64,000 bases of DNA from Acanthornis magna (lineage: Eukaryota > Chordata > Aves > Passeriformes > Acanthizidae), in contig JAWUZG010000029.1 in the NCBI GenBank assembly GCA_036785705.1, positions 17,437,501 through 17,501,500 of the forward strand. The letters run 5' to 3'. The first letter of the stretch is position 1. Every line of letters begins with the position of its first letter. Shown here piece by piece: positions 36,681 through 47,826 of the stretch. Position numbers and translations under genes: made by a program. The notes under the pieces are model-generated. The model was given only the letters and a program-made list of their open reading frames with translations, was not told the origin of the DNA and searched no databases.

Positions 36681-38345
36681 ATGTGGTCTAGCATACCTTG
36701 GTTTGGCTGGCACATTCTCGTGGCCACGGTTTTCCCATTTACAGCTCCCTATCTAAACATGGGTCCAGTAACTAAGGCTTTGGTGGCTGTTATCCAGTTC
36801 TCACAATGGGTCAATAAGGTGAGGAATCTATGGATTTTCCATTTCCTTTGGACGGCGAGCACTTGGTTACAGGGCTTTAACACCGTGAGTACATGTTTTT
36901 GGAGTCTGTTTGGTAATGGTACCTTTTGTGAGGAGACGACACCAGGGGAAGATTTTTCTCAACCCTTCACCCATCTCTTTGGACCTACCCTACCAGGGCT
37001 CAGAGGGTTCATATACTCTCTAAATACCAATGACGTCGTACAGTGGTTGGGGTTGCTGATAGGCCTGTTCAACTTTGCATTCCAAGTGAGAGGGGAAAAG
37101 ATACGTCAGGTGTTGAAGGAATATATTTCCTCAGCTGGTGGGAAGCCCTCTCCTTGCCCCACAGGGGAAGAGTTAGATGGTGCAGCAGTGGAACCCACGG
37201 ACATTACAACCGTCCAGGTTCCAGCTGAACCTCAAGGGCAGTCACAGCCAGCAGCAGTTGCCCCTGTACAGCGGAGGAAGTATAAGACCAAATCGGTACG
37301 CCCAGTTGATGATGATGGGGAACCAGGGCCTTCACAACCTGCAGGGGAGCCTGGGCCTATAATCATCACCGAGTCCCTGCCGTACGACACTATCTGTAAT
37401 CTGCACAATGACATTGTACGGCGGAAGGGCGAGGCTTTCTCAGCCTGGTTACTTTGGGTTTGGGACTGCATGGGCCCAGGCGTGCAGCTGGATGGTGGTG
37501 AGGCCAGGAATTTGGGAGCCGTGACCCTGGACGCGGGTGTTGACAAGGTGTTCGTGAGGGAGGCAGGACCCATTTCTCTCTGGGAGAGGCTTTTAATGAG
37601 TGTAAGAGAGAGGTTTGTTCACAAAGACAGAATGCAGGAAAACTACCGTAGATTACCCTGGAAGACCGTTGAGAAAGCGATCCAACAGCTGAGAGAAGTG
37701 GCAGTACAGGAGGTGCTTTTTGGGAGGGACGGACAGCACGAAAATGATCCTGACAAGGTCAGGTGCACAGGGCAAATGTGGAACCTGGCAAGTCTAGGGC
37801 CAACCCAATATGCCACCTACATTGCAACGTTTAATGCCGATGACAACCGTGAGACAGTGGGCTCTGTAGCTGACAAGCTCAGGCATTATGCAAGTGTGAT
37901 CAATGTCCCAATGCAGGCTCAGATCTCTGCTGTGGTTAAGGAGTTGAAGGAGGAGATGAAGGAGATGAGGCAGGAGATCAGGGACGAGATCAGGGAGGAG
38001 GTGAGGAAAAACAGTGTGGCACCAGTGAGAGTCACAGGCCCCAACACTGGAGCCCGACGTCCCTCAGCTGGAGAAAGAGGGTACACCCCACGAGCTGAGT
38101 TGTGGTTCTTTCTGCATGACCATGGGGAAGACATGAAAAGGTGGGATGGGAAGCCCACCTCTGTCCTGGCAGAACGGGTGCATCAGCTTAAGGAGGGCAA
38201 CGTTAGCCGAGGGGGTTCTGCCAGAGCCAAGGTAGCCTCAGCTTCCTGTAGCCAACCTGCTGAGTACAACAGAAGGAAAAATGTTGTGTCAGATTCCCTT
38301 GACGGTGGAATGCATGATCAGGAAGGGAATGATAACCAAGGCTAG
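36681..38345 (+). CDS. gag: ERV-L Gag polyprotein, intact frame
   Basis: A 554-residue structural polyprotein of the provirus. The frame is open further upstream, but the first ATG is at 36681 in a strong context (CACCATG), so I start there. Residues 1-136 contain several hydrophobic stretches (about 10-25, 49-66 and 119-136). Residues 150-230 are Pro/Gly/Gln-rich and probably a flexible linker. Residues 235-410 carry the conserved ERV-L Gag core, for example the SAWLLWVWD, LWERLL and YRRLPWKTVEKAIQQLRE segments. Residues 415-444 form a highly charged, coiled-coil-like Glu/Lys/Arg helix. Residues 466-506 hold the conserved GYTPR...LWFFLHDHGED segment. No CX2CX4HX4C zinc knuckle is present. 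The frame ends at TAG 38343-38345 and pro continues in the same frame. An intact frame next to a broken pol is notable. Confidence 0.92.
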   Translation: MWSSIPWFGWHILVATVFPFTAPYLNMGPVTKALVAVIQFSQWVNKVRNLWIFHFLWTASTWLQGFNTVSTCFWSLFGNGTFCEETTPGEDFSQPFTHLFGPTLPGLRGFIYSLNTNDVVQWLGLLIGLFNFAFQVRGEKIRQVLKEYISSAGGKPSPCPTGEELDGAAVEPTDITTVQVPAEPQGQSQPAAVAPVQRRKYKTKSVRPVDDDGEPGPSQPAGEPGPIIITESLPYDTICNLHNDIVRRKGEAFSAWLLWVWDCMGPGVQLDGGEARNLGAVTLDAGVDKVFVREAGPISLWERLLMSVRERFVHKDRMQENYRRLPWKTVEKAIQQLREVAVQEVLFGRDGQHENDPDKVRCTGQMWNLASLGPTQYATYIATFNADDNRETVGSVADKLRHYASVINVPMQAQISAVVKELKEEMKEMRQEIRDEIREEVRKNSVAPVRVTGPNTGARRPSAGERGYTPRAELWFFLHDHGEDMKRWDGKPTSVLAERVHQLKEGNVSRGGSARAKVASASCSQPAEYNRRKNVVSDSLDGGMHDQEGNDNQG

Positions 38346-38364
38346 AGGGGCCCTGCCTCTAGCC
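38340..38364 (+). promoter_or_regulatory. Stem-loop enclosing the gag stop codon
   Basis: GGCTAGAGG (38340-38348) and CCTCTAGCC (38356-38364) are perfect reverse complements separated by a 7-base loop. The gag TAG (38343-38345) is in the 5' arm, and the protease frame continues in phase. I infer a possible role in stop-codon readthrough. Known gammaretroviral readthrough uses a structure downstream of the stop, so this would be a variant. Confidence 0.5.
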
Positions 38365-41300
38365 AGGTAGAGGCATGGGAAAACCGTGTCTTTTGGACTG
38401 TGTAGATTCGATGGCCTGGTACATCAGAGCCACAAAAATATGAAGCATTGGTTGATACAGGTGCACAATGTACCCTAATGCCATCGGGACATGTTGGGGC
38501 GGAGCCCATTTCTATTGCTGGGGTAACAGGGGGATCACAAGAGTTGACGCTGTTGGAAGCCGAGGTGAGCCTGACTGGGAAGGAGTGGCAGAAACATCCC
38601 ATTGTGACTGGTCCAAAGACCCCGTGTATTCTGGGCATAGATTTCCTCCGGAATGGCTATTTCAAAGACCCGAAAAGACTCAGATGGGCTTTTGGAATAG
38701 CTGCTGTTGAGGCAGAGGACGTTAGGCAATTGAACACCTTGCCTGGACTGTCAGAGAACCCTTCTGCAGTTGGACTCTTGAAGGAGGAGGAACAACAGGT
38801 ACCAATTGCCACCTCGACAGTGCACTGCCGGCAGTATCGAACGAATTGAGATGCTGTGATTCCCATCCACAAGCTGATCCGTGAGCTGGAGAGCCAAGGG
38901 GTGGTCAGCAAGGCCCACTCACCCTTCAACAGCCCCATCTGGCCTGTGCGCAGATCTGATGGAGATTGGAGATTGACTGTGGACTATCGTGCCTTGAACG
39001 AGGTGACTCCATCACTGAGCGCTGCCGTGCCAGACATGTTGGAGCTCCAGTATGAGCTAGAGTCCAAAGCAGCAAAGTGGTATTCCACTATTGACATTGC
39101 AAATGCATTTTTCTCCATTCCTCTGGCAGCAGAGTGCAGGCCTCAGTTTGCTTTCACCTGGAGGGGCGTGCAGTACACCTGGAACCGACTGCCCCAGGGG
39201 TGGAAACACAGTCCCACCATCTGCCATGGACTGATCCAGGCTGCACTGGAAAAGGGTGGGGCTCCAGAACATCTGCAGTACATCGATGATACCATTGTGT
39301 GGAGGGACACAGCAGAAGAAGTGTTTGAGAAAGAGAGAAAATCATCCAGATTCTTCTGGAAGCCGGTCTCGCCATCAAAAGGAGCAAAGTCAAGGGGCCT
39401 GCCAAAGAGATCCAGTTCTTGGGAGTGAAGTAGCAAGATGGACGGCGTCAGATTCCCACTGAAGTCATCAATAAAATCACAGCGATGTCCCCACCAACCA
39501 ACAAGAAGGAGACACAAGCTTTCCTAGGTGCCATAGGCTTCTGGAGAATGCACATCCCTGAGTACAGCCAAATTGTGAGCCCTCTCTACCTGGTGACATG
39601 GAAGAAGAATGATTTCCACTGGGGCCCTGAACAACAACAAGCCTTCGCCCAGATCAAGCAAGAGATCGCTCATGCGGTAGCCCTTGGCCCAGTCAGGACA
39701 GGACCAGAAGTGAAGAATGTGCTCTACTCTGCAGCCGGAGGCAACGGTCTGTCCTGGAGCCTCTGGCAGAAGGTGCCTGGTGAGACTCGAGGTCGTCCAC
39801 TGGGATTCTGGAGCCGAAGCTACAGAGGGTCCAAAGCCAACTACACTCCCAAAGAGAACGAAATTCTGGCAGCCTATGAAGGCGTCCAAGCCACCTCAGA
39901 AGTTATTGGCATGGAAGCACAACTTCTTCTTGCACCCCGACTACTGGTGCTGGGGTAGATGTTCAAGGGAAAGGTTCCCTCTACCCACCATGCCACCGAT
40001 GCCATGTGGAGTAAATGGATCGCCCTCATCACACAGCGCGCCTGTATTGGAAACCCGAATCGCCCTGGAATCTTAGAAATAATTACAAATTGGCCCGAAG
40101 GTGAAAACTTTGGTCTCACCGATGAAGAGGAGCAGGAACAGGTGACTCAGGCAGAGGAAGTTCCACTGTACAACCAACTGCCGCAAGATGAAACACGCTA
40201 CGCTCTTTTCACTGATGATTCCTGTCGCATTGTGGGGAGAAACCGAAAATGGAAAGCAGCTGTATGGAGCCCCACACGGCAGGTCGCAGAGGCTACAGAA
40301 GGAGAAGGTGGATCAAGCCCACTTGCCGAACTCAAAGCCGTTCAGCTGGCCCTGGACATTGCTGAAAGAGAGAAGTGGCCAAAGCTGTACCTATACACCG
40401 ATTCATGGATGGTAGCCAATGCTCTGTGGGATTGGTTGGAAAGGTGGAAAAAGGCCAACTGGCAACGTAGAGGAAGACCAATCTGGGCTGCTGACAAATG
40501 GCGAGACATTGCCACTCGGGTGGAGAAGCTACCTGTGAAAGTCCGTCATGTGGATGCCCATGTCCCCAAGAGCCGAGCTAATGAGGAACACCGAAACAAT
40601 GAACAGGTAGATCAGGCTGCAAAAATAAAGGTGTCACAGGTAGATTTAGATTGGCAGCACAAAGGAGAGTTGTTCCTAGCCCGATGGGCCCATGATGCCT
40701 CAGGCCATCAGGGCAGAGATGCCACCTATAAGTGGGCACGAGACTGAGGGGTGGATCTAACTATGGACTGTATCTCCCAGGTGATCCATAACTGTGAGAC
40801 ATGCACTGCCATCAAGCAAGCCAAGCGGGTGAAACCCCTGTAGTATGGGGGAAGGTGGACCAAATACAAGTATGGGGAGGCCTGGCAGATCGATTACATC
40901 ACACTGCCTCAAACCCGCCACAGCAAGCGCTACGTGCTCACAATGGTAGAAGCCACCACTGGGTGGCTGGAGACCTACCCTGTGCCGCATGCCACTGCCC
41001 ACAACACCATCCTGGGCCTTGAAAGGCAAGTCCTTTGGAGACATGGTACCCCTGAGAGAACTGAGTCGGACAACGGGACTCATTTCAAAAATAGCCTCAT
41101 AAACACCTGGGCTAAGGAACATGGCATTGAGTGGGTGTACCACATTCCTTATCACGCACCTGCTGCTGGTAAAGTAGAGCAATGCAACGGCCTGCTAAAA
41201 ACCACCTTGAAGGCTTTAGGTGGGGGGACTTTCAAAAATTGGGAACAGCATTTAGCCAAGGCCACCTGGCTAGTTAACACCCGAGGCTCCAGCAACAGGG

Positions 41301-41521
41301 CTGGCCCTGCCCAATCTGAACCCTTGCAAACAGCAGACGGAGATAAGGTTCCAGTAGTGCAAATGAGAGGCATGCTGAGGAAAACTGTTTGGATTAATTC
41401 TGCCTTGAGCAAAGACAGACCTACCCGTGGGGTTGTCTTTGCTCAAGGACCAGGGTGTACCTGGTGGGTGATGCAAGAGGATGGAGAGACACGATGCATA
41501 CCTCAGGGAGACCTCAGTTAG
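38346..41521 (+). pseudogene. pol: ERV-L pro-pol (protease, RT, RNase H, integrase), inactivated
   Basis: The frame runs in gag phase to about 39340 and then one phase back, apparently by loss of one base in the A-run 39338-39341. Protease: DTGAQCT near 38457 and ILGIDFL near 38630. Reverse transcriptase: 38856-39600, with the YIDD catalytic box near 39280. RNase H: about 40195-40620, with the acidic residues in FTDDSC, LAELKA and YTDSWM and a VDAHVP end segment; the glycine usual after the first Asp is Asp here. Integrase: 40680-41521, with the His-Cys zinc motif (HDASGH to CETC), then the acidic triad in QIDYI, ESDNGTHF and GKVEQ. In-frame stops: TAG 38403, TGA 38847, TAG 39431, TAG 39956, TGA 40745 and TAG 40841. 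The natural end is TAG 41519-41521. This copy cannot make a working polymerase. Confidence 0.93.
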
Positions 41522-41629
41522 AGTTGAACTGCCCATAACACTGTGCCTGTATGCATATCTGTATGTGTATAATCAGAGTAATGCTTGTATGTATATAGTT
41601 TAAAGGCTTAATTTCAATGTAATATGTTG

Positions 41630-41655
41630 GAATGGAAAAAATTCGGGGTGGAAAA
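41630..41655 (+). promoter_or_regulatory. Polypurine tract region
   Basis: Purine-rich sequence ending GGGGTGGAAAA directly before the 3' LTR TG at 41656. It is the expected primer for plus-strand synthesis. A TTC interrupts the upstream purine run, so the functional part is probably the last 8 to 11 bases. Confidence 0.7.
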
Positions 41656-42626
41656 TGTTGGAGGTTGGCGGGGGAGAACTGGAATTTTTCCCATTCTGTT
41701 GCTAGGCAAGTAACGATCGGTACTTAGAGGCCATTTTACTCTCACTAAAGAGACAAAGACTTTTTGGCTGGGCGGGCACAGGAACAAGAGATGGCAAGAC
41801 TTGATAACGAGACACTCGCTCGCTCACAACTCTCGGAGGAGAGAGCAGGGAGAAAAAGGCGGCTCTGCTTTTTGGCTGCAACTGCAGAAAAGGCTCAGTT
41901 TTGCACTGTTTTTTCTCTCTACCAGTTGGGTGAGTTCTCACTTGGGACGGGGGAGGACGGGATCCCGGCCCCTTCTACCCCTCCGGGAGGGTGCGTTTCC
42001 CAGCTGCGCTGCAGCAGAACAAGACCCCTCGCCTGCTGCCGCTCCCCCCCCCGCCTGCTGCCGCTCCTCGCCCTGCCTGCTGCCACCCCACGCCTTGCCT
42101 GCCACAGCTGTGAAGCTCCTGCTGCCTCCTCTGCCGGCTGGCTCAGGTGAGCCCACCTGGCCGTTCCATCTCTTTGCTGCGCTTTGTCCATCTGCGCTCC
42201 ACCCTGGTCCAGCTCGTCCGCCATTACGTGTGTGACACAGATCCAACCTCGCGCCACAGCGCCATCTGCAGCTTCCCGGGAGTCATCGCACCTGCCCTGC
42301 TGGTCTAGGAGCCCAACAGCGCCCCTGCTGGCCGTGACCGTGACTGCACCAACCGGGAAAGTGCCTGACAGCCCAGGGACATTTGCCACCGAGTTTTTTG
42401 GTTTTGTTTACTGTTTTTTTACCTTGTTTACTGTTTGTTTTGTTACTGATTGTTTACCTCATTATAGATACTAGTTAAAAAAAACTCTTATTCCTTTTCC
42501 CATACCTTTGCCTGAGAGCCCTTGATTCTAAAATTATAATAATTCGGAGGGAAGGGGATTCACATTCTCTGTTCTAAGGAAGGTTCCCACCTTCCTAAAC
42601 AGGCACCTGTCTATCAAACGAAGACA
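41656..42626 (+). repeat. 3' LTR of the ERV-L provirus
   Basis: 971 bp, near-identical to the 5' LTR, from TGTTGGAGG to GAAGACA. Most differences are single transitions, plus a change in the length of an A-run near 42476. Low divergence indicates a fairly recent insertion. Confidence 0.95.
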
Positions 42627-42631
42627 AGTGC
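42627..42631. repeat. Target-site duplication of the ERV-L provirus, right copy (AGTGC)
   Basis: Exact repeat of 35584-35588, immediately after the 3' LTR. Confidence 0.93.
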
Positions 42632-43398
42632 CCAAGTCTGAGAGCTGAAGGGGGTGAGTGCAAAATCCAATAACATATATTCTGAAATACTTTGAAAGTT
42701 ATACTCTGTAAGTTGAGACTTCCTGACCTTTACCTTTTCTGAGTACTTTTCTTGCCTCAAGAATTTTATATCCTCTAAATCTTTGCAGCTATTATGCATC
42801 AGCATTTAGAACATCAGATGCAGCAAAGCTTTACAATCTGGACTTTCCTTGCAGAAGAAACAAAGTAGGAAGGAGGGAAACCACTGAAATTGCTACCACA
42901 TTTTAAAACCTCAGAAAGGCAAATGTGTGGGAAGTTCAAAACCTTTTCTTAAACACGAGCCTATAAACTTCTTTTTATTTACCAGTGGACAAGGAGATGA
43001 TAGTGAAATTTGGAGAAAAACAGATTTGTGTAGGGGATTTGTTTCTGGGACTGTAGTACATCTTGGTGCACTGCAATCAGACACACTTTATATGTCAAAA
43101 GCTATTAAATATATGTGCTGGAATGCTGACTATGGATGTTGCAGATTAGTGGCAGACTGGAAGGTTTGGAGAGGACTAATGGAGTTGTACAGGCACCCTC
43201 TAATGAGTTGCTGGTGGACTTACCTCAGTGAAGGTCTATAAGGTTGCATACACAACTTACTCAAGCTAGCTGTGAAGTGGATGGACCCCCACTGGCTTCA
43301 GCTTGGAATTTATCTTCTCTTTATGTTATCACACTGTTTTAGTCAAAGTAATAGCACTATCAGAAAAATTGGTAGTTTTACAGATATATTTCTTACAA
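42632..43398. other. No gene recognised
   Basis: AT-rich DNA. One plus-strand open frame (42927-43241) lacks any motif and is not called. Confidence 0.4.
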
Positions 43399-43403
43399 TA
43401 AGA

Positions 43404-44318
43404 TGTTGAAGGTTCAGTAAATTTTTCCCCATTCTGTTACTAGGGAAACAATGACCAGTAATTTAAGGACCATTTGCTCTTTTGTAAGAGGTGAAAGATG
43501 TGGCTGGGTGTGGTGAGGGGAAGAGAGATCTGGCCATTGGTAACTTCACTTGTTCCCCGAACTTTGGAGGGGGAACAGTGGGGAGCTGCTGTCTCCCTTT
43601 CACTGCAACTGTGGTAAAGCTCAGCTCTGCACTGTCTTCTCGTCCTTGCTGGGTGAGCTTTCATTTGGGAAAGGGGCACAGGATTCCAACCCCCCTTTTC
43701 CCCTCCTGGAGTGCGCATCTTCCTAGCTGCACTTGCAGCTGCTGCGGAGGGGGCCCAGCTGCCACCGCCCCACACCCCGCCTGCCAGAGTGCACTGCCAC
43801 AACTGCTGAGCTTCTGCCACTTTTGCTGGCTAGCCTGGGTGAGCCAGTCCTGTCACTCTGACTCCCTCCTCTAAGCTCCCTGCTGCGCCCCGTCCTGCTG
43901 CACGCCACCCTGCTGCCCAGCCTGTCTGCCATTACCCTTGTAAGACAGACCTGACCTCATGCCACAGTGCCCCCTGCAGCTGCGCGGGAGTCATCGCACC
44001 TGCCCTGCCCAGCCAGGAGCCCGACAACGCCCCTGCTGGCTGTGACTGTAACTGCACCAAATGGGAATGTGCTTGGGAGCCCAGGGACATCTGCCACCGG
44101 GTTTTTCTGGTTTTTGTTTGTTATTGCTACTGTTGTTGTTGCTTGTTTGCCTTGTGATAGATACTAGTAAAGAATTGTTATTCCTTTTCATGTATCTTTT
44201 CCTGAAAGCCCTTGATTCCAAAGTTATAATAATTCGAAGGGAAGGGGGGGGTCACATTCTCTATTCTAAGGAAGGTTCCCACCTTCCTTAGCAGACACCC
44301 GCCTTTCAAACCAAGACA
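43404..44318 (+). mobile_element. Solo LTR related to the ERV-L provirus, TSD TAAGA
   Basis: 915 bp, beginning TGTTGAAGG and ending CAAGACA, with the duplication TAAGA at 43399-43403 and 44319-44323. The start, the GC-rich centre, the GGGAGTCATCGCACCTGCCC block and the 3' end (TTATTCC, CCCTTGATTC, AATTCGAAGGGAAGG) all match the provirus LTR but with clear divergence, so it is an older or sister subfamily. The internal region was lost by LTR-LTR recombination. Confidence 0.92.
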
Positions 44319-44323
44319 TAAGA

Positions 44324-45240
44324 CTTTTTAAACTTCTATTAAATTGTGCTGCTTTGAAAGGTATAAAAGCACTGTAAAGACTATGGGATCTTGAGCTATT
44401 TTCATTTTATATTAAACCTGTTCAATGTGTACATTATTGTTCATATACATGCACAGACCAATCTAAAGCCAGGTTGCAACATACTGCATTGAGATTCATG
44501 ACTTCTAATGACTTTGCTTATACAAACCTCACAATTGGAAACTAGCTCATGTGGCTCTTTATGTTGAATGAACAGGCTGATTATATTTAGAAATATGACA
44601 TTATATTTTCTTGTGGTACTGCACTAAGCTGTCACATCAAATTTCAATAATGGGGGATTTATGTGGTTTTCATCAAAAAGAAATCTATAAAATCCTCAGT
44701 GATCACCCAATAAAGTTGTATCCCTTGATTCTTTCATAAGAAATCTAAAGAAATAAAAAATATTTGCTTCAGTTGTGCATATTTAATTCTTTCAGCTTTT
44801 CTTATTCAGTTCTTGATGAAATTTCTGCATCTTAAGATGCATTTCAAAAATCTGTGTATTAAAGTTGAGTACATTAAACCTTCTTAGACACTGAAAGGAC
44901 ACTGCGTATATTCAGGTAATAGTTATATCTGCATTTCTACTCTGAGAGACTGAATCATACTGTGGCTGATTATATCTGCAGCTGAAACTGATGATCATTC
45001 AAGAAGTCTTGATATGGACTGCTTGGAATTGTTCTTTGAAATTTTATAACCGTGTCAAATTTTAAGATTTTAGTTTTCCTTCTAAATTTATTGTGCTTAC
45101 ATTCTGGCCTGAATCCAGAGATAAAGCCTTCTTTTACAGACTTGGGGGGAGGGGCGGAATATATATATATTTCTCCTCCCTGTAACTGTTTTCTTGTGAA
45201 GAACATGACCTTAGAAAATACAGATGGTTAGGTGGGTGGC
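44324..45240. other. No gene recognised
   Basis: AT-rich DNA without motif-bearing frames. Confidence 0.4.
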
Positions 45241-45703
45241 TGCCGTGGTTTAGGAGTGGTATTGCCCAATTCAGTGCCCCCACCAAGACTCTCCCAAACC
45301 AGATACTGCTTGCTTGCTCCTCCTCTTCCCCTCCCCTTCCTGCTCTGGGGATGGAGTGGAGAACTGGGGGCACTAATAACAAAAGTGTACAAAGAGAGGG
45401 TAATTTACATGCAAAATGGTCACCAAGCCCAGGACAATGAAACAATGTTGGATGGCTTTCTGCCACCTACAATGCTTGTTCCCCTGAAAGGAATGCCCTT
45501 CTTTTTAGAAGAGAGGGGGGAGAGAGAGAGAGACAGAGTCCCTTTCCTCCCATCCCCCGCTCTCCCTCCACCCCACTTCTGACAAATGACATGAGATGTA
45601 GCAATTGACTTTAGGGTCTTGGCCATGACCATACTGCCCTAGGCTCTTCAACTTCACAGTTATCACAAAAAAATTAATCCCATCCTTGGCCAAAACTAGG
45701 AGA
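45241..45703 (-). mobile_element. ERV LTR, minus orientation (family of 50434-50999)
   Basis: Shares with 50434-50999 a CGTGGTTTA/TGTGGTTAA start, a cytosine-rich block after GCTTGCTCC or ACTTGCTCC, a GTACAAAGAGAG or GTACAAAAGAGA block, and an end related to AAATTAATCCCATCC. Read on the minus strand this is the usual end of a common avian LTR family. A purine tract (45509-45535) lies inside. No target duplication is visible. Confidence 0.65.
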
Positions 45704-45784
45704 CTGGGAAAGGCCTGACATTTCCTGGGCTGTTCTGTGGTTGCAGTGAAGCAGTTTCTGCAGGCATAGTGTTTTATTTTTTTT

Positions 45785-47270
45785 TCAGCCCTGACTGGAT
45801 TATCTGATCCAACATTTTGTGGGAAAGGGAGCCTAGATGGGATTATCTAGCACCTCGTGCAGTTGCATCTTGGTAACTTCCAGTGATGGGAACTCTACAG
45901 TGTCCATGGGAAGGTTGTGATTTGATTGCGTTTACTGTAAAGAATTTCTTATACCAAGATGAAACATCTCCTGGTCCAACCTGTACCTGTTGCCCCTCTT
46001 CTCCCTCATGAGGCTCCTTATGAAGAGACAGACTCCATCTTCTCATTAGCTGCCATTTAAGTACTGAACTACAGTGATGAGGTCTCCCCTGAGCCTTCTC
46101 CAAGGAGAAAAGACCTAACTCCTCATCTTTCCTCATACAGCAGTCTCATCAGCCTTTTGATCATCTTCACAGCCCTCCTTTGGAACCTCTTCAGTATGTC
46201 TGCATTTTTGAATTGTGGAGACACAGCTGGACACAATAGTTGAGGTGCAGTGCTGAATGGGATGATTGTGTCCCTATCTCTGCTAGTAATGTCTCTACAG
46301 AAGCAGTCCATGATCAGATGTGCTTTTATTGCTGTAGTGGCACACTGCTGACCCATGTTCAGCTTGTCCACAAGGACCCTCAGGTCCCTTTCAGCAAGAC
46401 TACTTCCCAGCCACCCAGATCCTAGCCCATACTGGGTTCTGGTTAAGATGTGCCTGATGAAAAGTTTCGCACTTGCTTTTGTAAAACTTGGTCTTGCTAG
46501 CCCAATTTTCCAGCCAGTTCATATCTCTCTGTAAGATGGGTCTTCCTTCTAATGTGTCCACATCATTATCCAGTTTAGTGTCATCAGTAAACTTGGTATG
46601 TGTACTTTCAATCCTATCATACAGGTAATTTATTGTGATGCAGAATGGTGTGGCCTGGTATGGATACCTGGAGGACCTCCCCAGTGACCGGCTGCCAGCC
46701 TGAGTAAAAACCATTGATCACCACCAGCTGAGTATGGCCTGTGAGTGAACTTCTTATCCATCTCACAGACTACCCATGTAGTCCATATCTTGTCAGTTCT
46801 ACCAGCAGAATGCTGTGGGAAAGAGCATTGAACACTTTGCTGAAGTCCCGGTAGACAGCACCCACTGCTTCCACCATGCACTGTCATGGTGAAAAATGTG
46901 ATTTTGTTGTAGAAGGTGATGAGGTTAGGTTAGTCTGGTATGATTTGCCTTCAGCAAGCCCGTGCTGGCTTTTTCCAATCACCTGCTTCATTTGTTTTGT
47001 AATAGTTTCCAGCAGGACTTGTTACATTTGCTTCCCAGGAGCAAATTAACACTAATGTATCTGTAGTTTCCTCTTTTGGGCCCTTCTTATAGGAGGGTAT
47101 GTAATTTGCTCTCTTCCAGGCTTCAGGGATATTCCCTGATCTCCATGATTTTTCGTATATTCTGGACAGTGTCCTTGCAACAAGGGTGGCCGCTTCTCTT
47201 ATCACCCTGCTAGGCCCATAGATTTATGTGTGTTGGGCCTGTTACAACTCATCCCTGAAGGCAGGGTAGC
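45785..47270 (-). pseudogene. CR1 LINE, minus strand, with remnants of ORF2 reverse transcriptase
   Basis: About 1.5 kb of CR1. The 3' untranslated part is at 45785-46180 (for example CTGGTCCAACCTGTACC, then CCTTCTCCAAGGAGAAAAG near 46096). On the minus strand, 46400-46714 encodes an RT-like piece with FTDDTKLDND and NKSKC-like (YKSKC) segments, and 46951-47205 encodes IPEAWKRANYIPSYKKGPKE, the start of the CR1 RT region. Frameshifts separate the pieces, so it is dead. The 5' half of the element is missing, as is typical for CR1. Cell role when alive: reverse transcription of CR1 RNA at the target site. Confidence 0.88.
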
Positions 47271-47321
47271 TGCGATTCTTGTTAATAGAACCCGTGGGGC
47301 AGATTAGAGTGAAACAACGTT

Positions 47322-47455
47322 GAACGTTTATCTGTATCTATCTATATCTATATCTATAGGTATAGCTATAGCTATAGCTAATCTATATCTGTATCTGTAT
47401 CTGTATCTATATATCTATATCTATATCTATATCTATATCTATATCTATATCCATG
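47322..47455. repeat. TATCTA / TAGCTA microsatellite
   Basis: Compound microsatellite of ATCTAT- and AGCTAT-type units directly beyond the CR1. Part of it is self-complementary (TATAGCTATAGCTATAGCTA near 47360). Confidence 0.95.
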
Positions 47456-47826
47456 GGGTTATTTTAGAAAAATTCAGTTACAATGGAAAGGAGTGATGTA
47501 GCCTTCTAGTTATTATCTGTAGAAATACAGCAGTATGAAATCGTAAAAATAACACTTCAGAAAGCGTAAAAAGGTGTTGGGGGGGTTGCTCATGGCGATG
47601 GGGTATCCCATGATCATTTGTGCTAGGAATTGTCTCTGTTCCCCTCCCTGGCCCTTGTAGTTTGGGGAATACTGCGAGAGGTGTAAGCTTGGCTGGGGAC
47701 GCTGTGGGGCTGGGGCTGAAGCTGGCTTCCTTCTGTTTGGGATCGGGGGGAGCAGTTGCATGTGTTGTGGAGGATTTATGTGTGGCCCAGGATATTGCTG
47801 TGTTGTAAATGGCACTAGGATCAGAT

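Larger units (their letters stand above)
35589..42626 (+). mobile_element. Complete ERV-L (class III) provirus, env-less
   Basis: A 7.0-kb provirus with two nearly identical LTRs (35589-36560 and 41656-42626), a lysine-type primer binding site, gag, protease, reverse transcriptase, RNase H, integrase, a purine-rich tract before the 3' LTR, and the 5-bp target duplication AGTGC on both sides. Only about 134 bases separate the integrase stop from the 3' LTR, so there is no env, and there is no dUTPase reading frame after integrase. The order of domains and the gag and pol character are those of avian ERV-L elements. gag is open and pol is not. Confidence 0.95.

Noticed and set aside
41522..41655. 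Possible env or dUTPase after integrase
   Set aside because: Only about 134 bases remain before the 3' LTR, with no open frame.
47322..47455. Self-complementary microsatellite considered as a regulatory hairpin
   Set aside because: A compound ATCT/AGCT microsatellite explains it fully.
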